From contig NC_092672.1 of NCBI RefSeq assembly GCF_964355755.1, positions 24,984,501 to 25,048,500 on the forward strand: 64,000 bases of DNA. The letters run 5' to 3'. Position numbers and translations under genes: made by a program. Of this stretch, positions 24,120 to 35,890 are shown piece by piece (the stretch's first letter is position 1; every line of letters starts with the position of its first letter). The notes beneath the pieces were generated by a model. It was not told the DNA's origin, did not search any database, and saw nothing but the letters and a program-made list of their open reading frames with translations. The DNA is from Antedon mediterranea. Lineage: Eukaryota; Echinodermata; Crinoidea; Comatulida; Antedonidae.

Positions 24120-24936
24120 GGAATCTTAAAATTATCAAAAGTGAGTTGACCCCAAATGGCATTCCAAATAATAGAAAAAATCTCATTCATAAAAATCTAT
24201 CTCCCTGCTGAGCAGATTAGCCTCCCAATTGCGCTCTCTATGCACCCATTGGACGTCTCTGAATAATTTTTTTTCGCAAAGCTCTAAAGCCAACTGATTC
24301 AAGTCTTCATGCATGCTACCTTTCCTACAAATTGAAACAACACCTCTGTTATCTGTAAATATTTTAATTTGTTTCTCTTTTAAGTTAGGAGCAAATGCTT
24401 GCAATGCCAATAACACACCTTTCAGTTCTCTACACGTACAGCTTCTGACTGACTCATGCTGATTCCAGCCGAGACAAACTGCAAACGGTCATATACCTCG
24501 CTTCACAATTCACTCCACTAGCGTCAGTAAATGTAATTGAATAATCAAAAAAATATTTTGCTTCCAGAAAAATATCTCCTCAATAACTAGACCCCCACTC
24601 GCTGTAGTAATAAAATGCCACAACTTGAGAACTAACAACAAATCTCTGGACCTATAGTCAGGGAGACCCTGATTGACCTCTAATAAACCCAAACCAGCCA
24701 TAGCCAGGTTACAACCGGACTTAGATCCTATATTGATTTTTTGACGTTTTAACAATGTTAGAGACTTTAGTACATGCGGCATGGGAACCTCTCTTACCAA
24801 CCATCGTCCAAAAATACTAGGATCCAATACATCACTAATAAGTTGAATACGATAAATGGTTGAATCAAGACTATTCCACTTATATTTGGGGTAAAACATT
24901 ATTTTTTTGTTAAAAATAATTGCCAAACTCTGCAAT
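24120..24936 (-). pseudogene. Retrotransposon RT/RNase H pseudogene
   Basis: Read on the minus strand, several frames together spell the RNase H region of a DIRS/Ngaro-like or other retroelement polyprotein. They are TFTDASGVN (first catalytic Asp), CRELKGVLLALQAF (Glu), KIFTDNRGVVSI (Asp), WVHRERNWEANLLSREIDF (end of RNase H) and then HLGST, which resembles the WGPHTVDRFA-type motif that follows RNase H in such elements. The intervening DNA has at least two frameshifts and stop codons, including TGA and TAG between the first Asp and the Glu motif. The upstream ORF (24510-24935) would hold the RT/RNase H linker, ending FFWKQNIF. It is not functional. The exact family needs a protein search. 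Confidence 0.65.
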
Positions 24937-26554
24937 CCTCCAAAAACATAGCAAACCTCATTTAACCAACCTCATTTAACCAACATAAAAGTGATTGAAT
25001 CAGTAGTGCACAACTCACTTGGTTTGTCAATTTAAATATATTTTTTGTTTAACTAATTGTTTTGCCATAAAGCATTATTGTTTGGTTTAAAAAAATAAAT
25101 GCTAAACCTTCACTCTTGGATTAAAGGGGACGTAATTACCAGCCCAAACAATGTTACAGTACTGTATAATTAAAACATTTTATTTTAATTTCTTTAGAAT
25201 ACATATTTAGATATTTAATTGATAAAAATTGTTGGCAGCCAATAATCCAATTAAAAGACCAAGGAATGATACTTCACTTATTAATTTTCCATCAAAAAAA
25301 ATATAACAATTACTGTGTGTAAGTTTATATCTAATACAATTTGTTTTAGCCGTATTAATTAATAATTGGTTTGTAGTGAACCATTCACTAGCTTACTTAA
25401 CTCTAAATTTAAAAAGTTCAACAAGACATCAATATTGTTATTAAAATAAAATAAAGTTGTACTGTATTATCTGCATAAAAAAGGTTGTCTGGAAGATTTA
25501 CTAATTATTAATTTGAAATAATGATTTCGGTCTGTAAAATAGCTTTAAACCAATCTAAGAAAAATACCATAGCGAAACAACTTGAAAATATCATGGTTAA
25601 CAACATCAACATGTTTTCATACATCTAGAAAAGTACTTCATAAAATTAATTGTTTTCAAATGCAGTATTATCAGAATTAGTGAGTTCAAGAAAAGTATGA
25701 CAAAAGTGGTATTGTATGCATACATTTTTCATTATTTTTTGAAAAAAATGGGTAAAATTAAGATTGGTATAAAACTATCCGTTTTTAAATACAGGATTTA
25801 CTTTTAATATGATTAGGTACAGAACCCATCATGAATGATTAATTAATGGCATGAGATGGCTTATGATAATGGAGAAACCTTTTTAAGAATCATGCTCTGA
25901 ACCTTTACTAGAATCCAAATTATTAATTATATTAAGCACTTCTGTTTCAGATATAAATGAGAGGCTATATGGGAGGTGGTAATTAAGAGATTAGATCTTT
26001 GGTATTTTTAGGAATATAGAATTACAGAGTTTTACAAATTTATGAAAAATAATCACTAAATTCTGGCTAATTATGTTTGTATCATAAAAATATTCATCAT
26101 TAATTTTTTAAACATGAGGTGTATTTCTACTTTCTTTCCCGTCTGGGATTAATTACAGAATGTATTACTTCTCATTTTTTATGTTACATTAAGTCTGATT
26201 GAATTTAGTTTCATGCATTTTTTCTTAGAAATTTTACAGTGCAGTAATAATGTTCATAGCATTTTATTAAATACATTATGTGTATGACAAAGATGGTGAT
26301 TTGTTTAGAAGGATTTCTAAATCATAAACATTACACATTGTATATTGTACCTACCTACTGTAAATCATTACCAACATAGTATGTGTAAAGATTACTATTT
26401 TAAATAATTTTCCTTCATTAAATGCTTTTTCTGGATGTCGACAGCCGGCATAAAATGTTGTTGCCTTCATAGCCTTAGCTTTTCGAATCACAATGGATCT
26501 TTGCGGCCTATAAATGATAATGTGTCTTAGGCATAGATCTTCACCTCAATTTTT
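24855..26554. repeat. Segmental duplication block Q, copy 1, left part
   Basis: Closely similar to 57040-58320 and 59585-59900. Landmarks are CTCTGCAATCCTCC, CAATCTGATTGAATTTAG-like text and GCTTTTTCTGGATGTCG. No gene is seen. Copy 2 has about 1.27 kb extra at 58325-59585. Confidence 0.8.
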
Positions 26555-27630
26555 AGTCGCGTGGAAGCGACTCTATAGTTTACTATGTCGGTCGGTCCGT
26601 CTGTCTGTCTGTCTGTCTGTCGGTCTGTCTGTCTGTCTGTCGGTCCGGTATCACTATGCGTTTTATCGCTTTATGACCTTATCTTGATATCAGTTTAATC
26701 TAGCTAAGTCAATTTTTCACAGAATATTCCTTATGGCCAGGAATCGATGTGGTTATGTTTTCACGGTGCGCAATAAAAAATTACGCGGTCTACGCACGAT
26801 TTAACGAAATCACGTTTGTAATCATATCTTAACAACCATGAATCACAATTAAATAAAATTTGGTACTCATAAATTTCAGGGCATAAATCATCATATGGCA
26901 ATACAATTACGTGCGTAGCGCATGTAACGCATGCGTAAGCGCTTTATCGCTTTATGACCTTATCTTGATATCAGTTTAATCTAGCTAAGTCAATTTTTCA
27001 CAGAATATTCCTTATGGCCAGGAATCGATGTGGTTATGTTTTCACGGTGCGCAATAAAAAATTACGCGGTCTACGCACGATTTAACGAAATCACGTTTGT
27101 AATCATATCTTAACAACCATGAATCACAATTAAATAAAATTTGGTACTCATAAATTTCAGGGCATAAATCATCATATGGCAATACAATTACGTGCGTAGC
27201 GCATGTAACGCATGCGTAAGCGCGCTTAAAATTTTCAAAATTTATTTTCGATGAAATAAGAGTACGTTTCAGGCAATTTTAAGCGTTTACAAAATTGCCA
27301 TGAGTGCGCAGATTTTTGCGCGCGCACTGCGCGTTAAATATTATTGCGCACTCTTCTTGCCCGATTTCTGTTTTTTTGACTTACTTTTCAACTCGAAATT
27401 ACGTTATACGAGCACGTCAAAAGTGACAGGCTACGCACGTGTAAATTAAAAAAATATAAATGTTTTTAAACATTTCAACATTTTTAAACATGTTCAGTAA
27501 TTTCGGTCAGTATAGTTCACTATGTCGGTCCGTCTGTCTGTCGGTCTGTCTGTCTGTCGGTCTGTTTGTCTGTCGGTCCGGTATCACTATGCATTGTAGC
27601 ACGCGACTTAATGGCTGTTGGCCTTGTTCT
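26555..27630. mobile_element. AGTCGCGTG-ended element, long copy
   Basis: It begins AGTCGCGTGGAAGCGACTC and ends GCACGCGACTTAATGGCTGT then TGGCCTTGTTCT. AGTCGCGTG and its complement CGCGACT near the end form short inverted repeats. The second copy of block Q reads across the site at about 59900 (TTTTTCCAGTTCAG), so this is an insertion. Two GTCTGTCTGTCGGTCC microsatellite segments lie just inside both ends in direct orientation. Between them is an AT-rich core containing a 281-bp tandem duplication. Short relatives are at 31577 and 56692. No protein-coding gene was found. Confidence 0.7.
26660..27221 (+). repeat. 281-bp tandem duplication inside the AGTCGCGTG element
   Basis: Units 26660-26940 and 26941-27221 appear identical or nearly so (marker TTTATCGCTTTATGACCTTA at 26662 and 26943). 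The duplication is recent relative to the rest of the element. Confidence 0.85.
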
Positions 27631-28900
27631 AGTTCAGTGTACATTTTCAATCGAAATATTATTTAAGCCAAGATCAGTTTTAAATATGTCCTTTACAAGG
27701 TGCATTTGATCTTTTCCTTGATGTCACCAAATCATAGGTTGTAGCTTCTTAAATGCCTTTCAACTCGTAGCAATTCAGCTTCCATGTAGCTATTGTATCC
27801 TGTTTAGATTTGATGTTTCACACATTCATGTCAAACTATCCGTTGTAGCTTTAAATTTATCCTTAATTTTTACTTTGAAGTTCCATAACATTTCTGTTTA
27901 GCAACTTGTTAGCCTTTCTTTAGTGATGCTCTTTCCTTGTCAATCCTACTATTTATGTCAGCTGCTAAGCTACCCATTTCACCACTCAATGCATTCATTC
28001 AACATTTTTTTATTCATAGCGTGTTCAGTAGGCTCAGTTTTTATACCTATACTATGAATTCGTGTTTTTCTTGTATTCATAGTTCAAGATAAAGCACTAT
28101 TAATTGGTTATGAATACTCCTAGGCTTATATTCTTAGTAAAATGTAATACTTGCAGAATGATCAACTGTTGGGAATTAAATATTATACAGAGCATTGTAT
28201 GTCTTCACTCAGAGATGTCCATAGCACTTTAATTTTACTGTAAATAAGAATTTGAGTTCTCTACACTAAAGGTTATTCACATGACAGTATGTAATAGTGA
28301 TATGTAAAAGGAATTTAATAATGAATCATAATCAACAGAAATAGAACAATTTATTTAATTAATTCAAATTGTTCAATATAATTTAAAATATTTAATATTC
28401 CTGGAGTATTATCACAAATAGATAATCATTTCAATTTGTAGCATTCAAAATACAGTAGGAGGGTTTGTTTATAATTTTATAATTGTATTTTGATGGGTTG
28501 GCACCCAAACATTTTTAATTTTTTTTACTCCATCTTTGGTATTTAATTGCATTCTTTGAAAATTACCTTTTTTTCAATGAGCTTGCCTGAATCTTCGACT
28601 GTCTGGTGTTTTCAATTCTCCTTCTCCTTCTTTTTATTTGGATATTTATTGTATTTTCATCTTCTTCCCAACTTTTTTATTATTTTTTTCAGGGAGCCTA
28701 GGCGTAAAGTTTTTCAACTTATATAGGTTTCCTTCCACACACTATGTTTTTTATAGGTTATTATTATAGTGTTTATATAATTATTATTTTATGTATTTTT
28801 AATATATGTATGGAGAACATTTATTGAATATTTATTGAAAATTGATTAAACAAATCAAATCAAATAAAACAAATCATAATATATTAATTTTGTGTATCTA
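27631..28900. repeat. Segmental duplication block Q, copy 1, right part
   Basis: Matches 59902-60245 and 60635-61495, for example AGCCAAGATCAGTTTTAAAT and GGGAGCCTAGGCGTAAAGTT. Copy 2 has an extra segment of about 390 bp at 60247-60633. No gene is evident. Confidence 0.8.
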
Positions 28901-29213
28901 TATATAAATTTACGTAAGGGCAAAATTCGGTAAAACACGCGTTATTTCTAGAATGTTTACTCGATGGTATATAAAGTTGGTTCGTACTTTCGGTACTGAT
29001 TTTAACCACCTGATGTAACCCTGTTTACTAATTAAATTGAGTTCGATAATTAGTTATTGACGATTAAAACGAATTTAGGTTCAACGATTTGCCCCAAATA
29101 GGGGTGTTTTTCGATCGTGGTATACACTGTCTAATGGATGTCCGTCTTGATAAATACCTGCAGACAATAATGCGAGGATGCTTCGCATTTTCCTATCTCC
29201 TCCTACGATAATT
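28901..29213 (-). repeat. Dispersed 310-bp repeat, copy 2 (inverted)
   Basis: Inverted relative to 18778-19094. It lies exactly at the right boundary of block Q copy 1, so it may mark the breakpoint of the duplication. Confidence 0.8.
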
Positions 29214-30122
29214 GTTTTTAATGGCTGAAAACCGGTTGAACAGCTCGAGTACAGCATCATAATGTTGAAGACAGGCCGATTTTCTTTAAAAAATACTATT
29301 TTGATAGAATTAATATACGTTTATACAAATGTATTGATTTGCGATGAATGGAACATTCCAATCTCTGTTCCACAAGCGTCTATTCCCTCAGGCGTCGTAA
29401 AGGCAAGTACTGTATACTCATAACAGAAATTAGATCCATTTTTTTTTTCAATCTGTGCTGCAGAGGTTGGATATAAATTTTTTTTAACGGATAATGAGCT
29501 AGCGTTTTCATTCGCCGTATATTATGTACACATCTTTATTATTGCAGTTAAACCACCCACATCATCACCCTTCCCTCACTGGCATGAGTAGCGTTGTAAA
29601 ACCAGTAGAGGATAGGCCTACGGTACATCACATGCCATAAATGCAAAACAACTTTGGTGGGTATTAGGGTAGGAACCAACTTAAGTATGAATTGGCTCTA
29701 AGAAACAATTGAAAACCATTAGGCCTACTAATTAAGTTGAGTTAGATAATTTAATATTTATTGACAATTAAATCGAATTTATGATTTTCCCCGAAATAGA
29801 GGTGGTTTTCACAAATTGTTTTACATTATATAAACATGTACTGTACTATTTCAATCGACTATGACGGTGATAGTTTCAACAAAGTATTAAATCGCAATGT
29901 TTTACTGTGTGTATAGTGGTATATTATTTGTAAAACATGAAAACAATTAATATTTCGTTACTAAATGGATAAAGAATATATTTAAAAAGTGTTCCTCTTT
30001 GCACCCATCCTCTTCCCCATCCCTCAACCCTAATGTTACATACAAAACACAAATTAAGTTTGTTTAAATTTGACTTAAACAATTGGTTTCATTTTGTGAC
30101 AAGTTTCTCTTTCAGAAGTAAT
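29214..30122. other. Non-coding, with a decayed relative of the 310-bp repeat at 29655-29820
   Basis: TTAAGTTGAGTTAGATAATT and CCCCGAAATAGAGGTGGTTT at 29733-29805 echo the 28901-29213 repeat with many changes. Otherwise no feature. Confidence 0.4.
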
Positions 30123-30314
30123 AGGGTGCTAATTTTAGTTGAGTACATAAATCACAGTGTCTATTTATTCGTTCCTGTAAACGACATGTATTATTGTCCT
30201 GCGGTACGTACATTTGAAATCGCCAGTTTTTTAACGCTGAAATTATTATGTATTCGAGAACCATCTGTGGGCACGACCTAGATGGTATGCGAGCGAAGCG
30301 AGCGTACCATCTAG
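30123..30314 (+). mobile_element. Helitron-like 3' end fragment, copy 2
   Basis: Similar to 289-463 but with an intact terminal structure: TGCGAGCGAAGCGAGCG forms a GC-rich hairpin, followed by TACCATCTAG and then T. The wider text CTAGATGGTA and TACCATCTAG also pairs across the hairpin. A GC hairpin a few bases before CTAG-T fits Helitron 3' ends. The 5' end is not recognised. Confidence 0.45.
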
Positions 30315-30575
30315 TTTTGACAATTAGGCTTAAATATAGTTGTGTGCAAAACAATATCAGTTTTTTTGTAGCAACAGTGTACAGTTATATGCTCTAATTT
30401 AAAATATAATCTTTAATGTGTATTATTATCAATACATATTGCTATATACGTTATGTTTTTTCACGCTATGGTCATAAATTTCCATTTGAAATACTTTATA
30501 AAACATTTACAATAGTGCCTTGACCATTATTTAATTAATATTAATTTTTTAAACAGTATTTAATCAAAAGGTGTA

Positions 30576-30866
30576 TTGTCCCAAAATCATGAAAAATGAA
30601 GATTAATTAAATCAGATTTTGAATATGTTGTTTTGTAGGGTTTTAATAAAGTAACTGTAATCACTTCCGTAGAAAAAAAAAAATGTTTTCATGGTTAAAT
30701 TCAACCAAAAACCCATTGGCTGGCAGCTAATTTGAACATTTTTTCATTAAAATATTTAATTTAAAATTTGTTCAGGTAAATACATTTTTTTGGATCAAAT
30801 TTTTGGTCTAAATGGCACTTTCAACTAAAATGTTGTTAAGAATAATTTTTTTTTTCAGGGGGACAA
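30576..30866 (+). mobile_element. TA-flanked MITE, copy 1
   Basis: It starts TTGTCCCAAAATCATGAAAA after TA (30574-30575) and ends CAGGGGGACAA. It is the reverse complement of the better-preserved copy at 55487-55794. Short TTGTCCCCC inverted ends with a TA duplication fit a mariner-like MITE. The right-hand TA has mutated here. A start-only fragment may also lie at 50590-50640. Confidence 0.65.
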
Positions 30867-31489
30867 AATTTCACAAACCTTCAATTGTTCTTAAATATGA
30901 TTTTGTATTTTAAAAGTGCAATTTTCACAAATTTGTTTTTTAGACAAGTCACTTAAAAATGCCCTCATGATCCCTGTGTATTATAATGATCAAAGATGCT
31001 AGTTGTACTGAATATTTTAGTAATGACATGTTTTATTCATCATTTTTAGTAATGCATTTTGCCATACTCTCTTTTATTGTCAACACACTACCAACTCCGT
31101 GCACCACCTCCTTATCATTAAATAGTGAAGAGCAATGATATTAAAGGATGTAATATAGACCCATATTAGACCCATTTTTAGTTTGTGCTTATTTTTTCCA
31201 TAATACAATACAAGGGCCTATACATTTTATATTACACAGTGCCCTCACTCATCATTTATTTCTTTTTTTGTTCACACTTTTAGTACCAGTGTACTGTTCA
31301 ATAAAGGCCAACAAATCTGTAAAAAATTTAATTAAATTTAATTTTTTAGACCTTTTTTACGAAACACGTTTTAATTGAAATAGCATTTAAAATAAAAGAA
31401 AAACAATTACCAGCATTAAACTAGAAGATGATTTCATTTCATTATTCGGTCTATTTCAGTATATGCATAAAAAAAACCTGAAGTTGGGG
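30867..31489. other. AT-rich sequence, no feature seen
   Basis: No supported gene, RNA or repeat. Confidence 0.4.
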
Positions 31490-31545
31490 AGACCAGGGTC
31501 AACCTACAGTAATTAGTGAACTTAATCACTGAGCTATACGGTAAT
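31490..31545 (-). repeat. tRNA-like remnant
   Basis: The minus strand reads TATAGCTCAGTGATTAAG (A-box-like) and, about 25 bases later, GTAGGTTGACCCTGGTCTCC (a decayed B box). It is the head of an old tRNA-derived SINE or a tRNA pseudogene. Confidence 0.35.
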
Positions 31546-31576
31546 ATTTGTTGTCTTAGTCTAATTTGGCATTTTT

Positions 31577-31687
31577 AGTCATGTGCAAATGAGACTCTAT
31601 AGCTCACTATATGTCGGTCGGTAGGTCGGTCGGTAAACACTAACTCAAATTTGCGCATGTGACTGCAGCCATGTATATGGCCTTGTT
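31577..31687. mobile_element. AGTC-ended element, short diverged copy
   Basis: It starts AGTCATGTGCAAATGAGACT, continues CTATAGCTCACTATATGTCG with GTCGGT repeats, and ends GCGCATGTGACTGCAGCCAT then ATGGCCTTGTT. The layout parallels the copies at 26555 and 56692. Confidence 0.6.
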
Positions 31688-31782
31688 AATCATCTATTTA
31701 AATAATAATAAATACAACATAGTATAAAACTGACTCCAAATAACGAGAGGCAAGCCATGATTCAACGTTTCGATCTTTATTT

Positions 31783-34140
31783 TATCATCATCAGGAATGA
31801 TGATAAAATGTAAGCATTATTGTTATTATTATGGAATGCTTTATTAAATAGGTAACAGCAGTGAGCACCAGTGCTTTGCACAGTCTGTAGTATAATTAAA
31901 ATGATTCCATCTTCTATCATTGTTATATTTATTCATCTTCTTCATCATTATAAGACAATAACAAAAGCAAACTCGTTTAAATATAAATCTACCCACTGTA
32001 ATGTTGGTGTTGCTACAGTTTTTCATATTTTAGAACAATGACAGATTATCAATGCTTACTTTATAGCATTCATTCAAGTATAAGCAATAATGTCAACAGT
32101 ATACTATTTGAAAATCACAAAATAAAAAGATCAACTTTAATGATTTTGTAAAGCTTAATATTTGTTAACAGAATGTCAAACTTTTATTCATCCACAAAAT
32201 ATCAAAGATTAAAAATAAACTTTAAAAATGTTAAAACAGTGATCGTGTCTTTAGTTGCATGGTCATTAAGTGACACTATTTTAACTAAAATAACTAACTT
32301 AAATTTAAAGTTTAGTTAGCAAAGTTCAAAAGGATGAACTAAATCACCTAATAAAAACCTTAAAAGAGGCTACGAGGATGCTTGTTTTTATTGTCATTAT
32401 TGAATAAATGTTATTGAATTGAAATTAAATTGAATTGAATTCACAGCCTACACATATAATAATATACAAATAATGAATGTTTATGAGTGTAATGGTACAA
32501 ATAATGGCACGAGGTCAATGATGAAAGGTTATATATCAGCGAGGCGACAGCGCAATGTTGTGTCTTGATCTAACCGGGTACTCATTTTATACACCTGGGT
32601 GGAGAGAGGCAAACGTAAGTAAAGTACCTTGCCTATTAGATACAAGCAATGCGGCGAGAGTTGGATTCGAACCTCGATCTCATGATCAGTAGTCGAATGT
32701 CCAACATACTGCGCCACACGCCCTCACGAGGTATTATATAATATACAATAATAACAAAATATGATATTTTAATTAAGTTAAAAATGAAAAACTACAATGT
32801 GTATTCCCTTTGCGTACTGTACACCCATTTTTTATTGTTGCAAAGTTTCAAAATGACGCAATGAACTTTACTGCGTCCATTGGATTGAATGTTAAATCGA
32901 CCAAATATAAGTCCTGATAATGAACAGAACAGAGTATGCTCAGTATATTGAATAGAACAGAGTCTGCTCAGTATAATGAACAGAACAGAGTATGCTCAGT
33001 ATAATGTGCATAAGCATGTGCAGATTAATATTTTGTGTAGATTACCATATCCTTTCATCTACCGTCCACCTTCGTCTACCGTCCTGTCATAAAGTCGCTA
33101 GTAGGTTTTATTGTAAATTCAGTGATTTCAAATTTTAACAGCACACCACATGCAACAGCTGTACTAAATAGTAGTACTAATTATTGTCAGTATTTTCATT
33201 TCTATTGTAAATAAATAGTCAACAGATACCTCTTAGAATCAGGCTTCTGAGTCATGTCAGGCATACATTCTACTCATTCACTCTTTATCAAAATTTGGGA
33301 TTTTTAAAATGCCTTTCTTAATTTCCATCATATATATTCATTTATGACTGACATTGACAATTTTATTCTTATAGGTTCATTCTACTGTAAAACAATAATA
33401 GTCTCTTTTTCATTACATTCAGCCTCTTACATTAACATTCAAATTAATTCAGAATAAATACATTTGGATGATGAAGCCTAAAAAAATACAGAATAACTAA
33501 AATACAAATATATTTTTATTTTCATTATACATTACTTATTATACTCCATTTTATAGGTATAAAACATGCAGTGCTATAGTTTATAGTCAAACAGAAATAA
33601 AACTTTGTTTAATTTGGTTGCCAGCGCAATGTAGTCGCTACGCAAGTGAGTTGACCAATAACAAGCAACAGTTCGTATAATCCATCACATCGTGATTGGT
33701 CAATTTGCTTGATTTAATTTACACAAAAATTGGATAGACTACAGACAAATGGACAGACTAAATGTTGGGACAAACAAACTTATACATGCAATAATTACTC
33801 AGTAATCACCTCTGTAGTCCCATGGGTACTTTTTTACATAGTTATTGATTACAGTGCCTTAAACTATTCTTTAAATAATAATTGTGTAAATGAATTTGAC
33901 CAGGACCTTACCATGCCAATCCATATCAATACTTTGAGTTACAATTGTAGATAATATATTGATATTCATTTGTAGCTACAAGGCTTCATTATCTTAAGAT
34001 TATTAGAGTATGCGTAACAGCAGTATGATCATACACACTGTTTAAATTTTGTTTGGTGTAACGAGTACAAGGGTAGGCCTATAGCTACAGCAGTAGGTCA
34101 TACTCACTGTTTATATTTTGTGTGGTGTAGTAGGTAGAGT
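31783..34140. repeat. Segmental duplication block P, copy 2, left part
   Basis: Matches 13035-14475 plus 16180-16640. From 33103 on it also matches 50817-51950 with only scattered base differences. It ends in the 73-bp satellite family at 34020-34140 and is then interrupted by the 34.15-44.88 kb interval. It resumes at 44880. Confidence 0.85.
32516..32724 (-). mobile_element. tRNA-derived SINE
   Basis: On the minus strand the head reads GGGCGTGTGGCGCAGTATGT, with an A box, then GAGGTTCGAATCC, a near-perfect B box, with spacing like a tRNA. It is followed by AGGCAAGGTACTTTACTTAC and TTGCCTCTCTCCACCCAGGT, a conserved SINE body also seen in part in the 5S/tRNA SINE at 38107. Direct repeats CACGAGGT at 32508-32515 and 32725-32732 look like the target duplication. 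Block P copy 1 lacks the element. Confidence 0.8.
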
Positions 34141-34152
34141 GTTATTTCAATG

Positions 34153-34470
34153 CAAGTTGCGAGTTGCGAGTCGGAAAGTGCGAGTTGCGAGTCGGAAAGT
34201 GCGAGTTGCGAGTCGGAAAGTGCGAGTTGCGAGTCGGAAAGTGCGAGTTGCGAGTCGGAAAGTGCGAGTTGCGAGTTGGAAAGTGCGAGTTGCGAGTCGG
34301 AAAACGCGAGTTGCGGGTCGGAAAACGCGAGTTGCGAGTCGGAAAACGCGAGTTGCGGGTCGGAAAACGCGAGTTGCGGGTCGAAAAACGCGAGTTGCGG
34401 GTCGAAAAACGCGAGTTGCGGGTCGAAAAACGCGAGTTGCGGGTCGAAAAACGCGAGTTGCGGGTCAAAT
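34153..34470 (+). repeat. 21-bp minisatellite, about 15 units
   Basis: The unit is GCGAGTTGCGAGTCGGAAAGT and variants. Variants are zoned: GGAAAGT at the left, GGAAAACGC in the middle and GTCGAAAAACGC at the right. The array is open in several frames on both strands because 21 is divisible by three; these ORFs are not genes. The same sequence occurs in the opposite orientation at 44391-44870. Confidence 0.95.
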
Positions 34471-34944
34471 ACACCAGTCCTACCTAAACAAAATAGAGTG
34501 GGTTGTATTGTGAATGTTAGAAACAAATTGCCTGAGCATGTGATATGAAACAATTAATCATTATATTTGATCTGCATTTTTGCTCGCATATGTGCGACCA
34601 GTGCGACATGATACAACCCACCCAGGTGTGTAGACTCTGTACATAGTGTAGGATGATCACCAAAATTTACCTATTGTGGCATATATGACAATGGCAAGAA
34701 ATTTAATTATTTTCTTAACACTGCTTACAATATTTTTTTATTATTCACTTTAGCATTATTTGTTTCTGAATGCTCAACTTGTTTATGTTTTAGTTGAGTC
34801 AGTGCTTACTACAGTTCTAGGCTAAGCACTGGAGGTAGGCCTAGATTAGATTCACTTGGTGAAGAAACACTGTTTCTCAGGCAAAAACTCCACGAGATGA
34901 GTATAGGCCAAGAGCCCGTAACATATGATTTAACCCCATACAAC
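34471..34944. other. Non-coding, no feature seen
   Basis: No supported gene. One TAGGCCTA-type palindrome near 34837. Confidence 0.4.
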
Positions 34945-35148
34945 CCCTTTTCGTATATTTAGGTCTCCCTTTTCGTATATTTGGGTCTCCCTTTTCGTAT
35001 ATTTGGGTCTCCCTTTTCGTATAGTGGGGTCTCCCTTTTCGTATAGTGGGGTCTCCATTTTCGTATAGTGGAGTCTCCCTTTTCGTATAGTGGGGTCTCC
35101 CTTTTCGTATAGGGTCTCGGGTCTCTGGTCTCTGGTCTCGGGTCTAGT
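34945..35148. repeat. CCCTTTTCGTAT minisatellite plus GGTCTC run
   Basis: Seven or eight units of about 21-22 bp built on GGTCTCCCTTTTCGTATA, with TTTG or GTGG endings, then a run of GGGTCTC/TGGTCTC hexamers at 35106-35145. An apparent 80-codon ORF on the minus strand is an array by-product. Confidence 0.9.
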
Positions 35149-35890
35149 TTCGAAACACCCGTGTTTTGACATGCTTAAAGTGTTTAGTGCAGTCCACTAC
35201 CTGTATCTGTATTCTGAATGTTCTGATCACTATTCTTCTGGATTTTCTCTGGTAGAAGAGAGATAAAGTGATGATAGTGATAACCGGAATTTGTACATGG
35301 ATGGACGGAAGCTTTTTAAGGGTGCAGGGTATAGTAAAGTGTGCATATAAGGAGATACTGGCATGCATTTAAGGTAGTGAGGTATCAAAATAATCTACTT
35401 TGATTTAAAATTTACTACATTTGTTGGTTGTGAGGACTCTCTTAGGTCCATTGTAAAACAATCTCAAGTTATTTAAAATGGAATATAATACCTTTTGATT
35501 TATTATTGTTTGCAGATGAGTGACCAGTTTATCTCTTACTTTTATCTTCTTTTATCTATGTGATTGCCATTGATTTAATTTAACTTGTTTTTAGTACAAA
35601 AAACAAATAATGACTACTAATTCAAACATGCCAGTATCTCCTTATGTGCCACCTTAATACCCCCCCCCCCCACACACACACACATATATATAAACAGAGT
35701 GAGAATTTTCAAATATGTATATTTTTTCATTTATTTCATCAGACAAAAACAAAACAAAGTAAAGAGTTCAAAATCCAAAAGATTAAAATCGAAATGAACA
35801 CTCAAGTGGCTCACCAAAATGTTAAAAGAGAAGGGTTATCCAATTGTAACTGATAAATATATAACATTTATGTTTTTAAATCAAGCATTT
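35149..35890. other. Non-coding with internal repeated segments
   Basis: TATAAGGAGATACTGGCAT at 35346 recurs as ATAAGGAAATACTGGCATTT at 36420 in direct orientation, and inverted as GCCAGTATCTCCTTATG at 35630. TTTAAAATTTACTACATTTG follows in both direct copies. A poly-C/(CA)n/(TA)n microsatellite lies at 35659-35692. Confidence 0.6.

Noticed and set aside
33730-33954. 74-codon ORF also present at 51436
   Set aside because: Shared only because the block is duplicated; it is broken in the third copy (about 16350) and has no domain.
34104-34553. Several 107-149 codon ORFs on both strands
   Set aside because: By-products of the 21-bp array, open in multiple frames at once.
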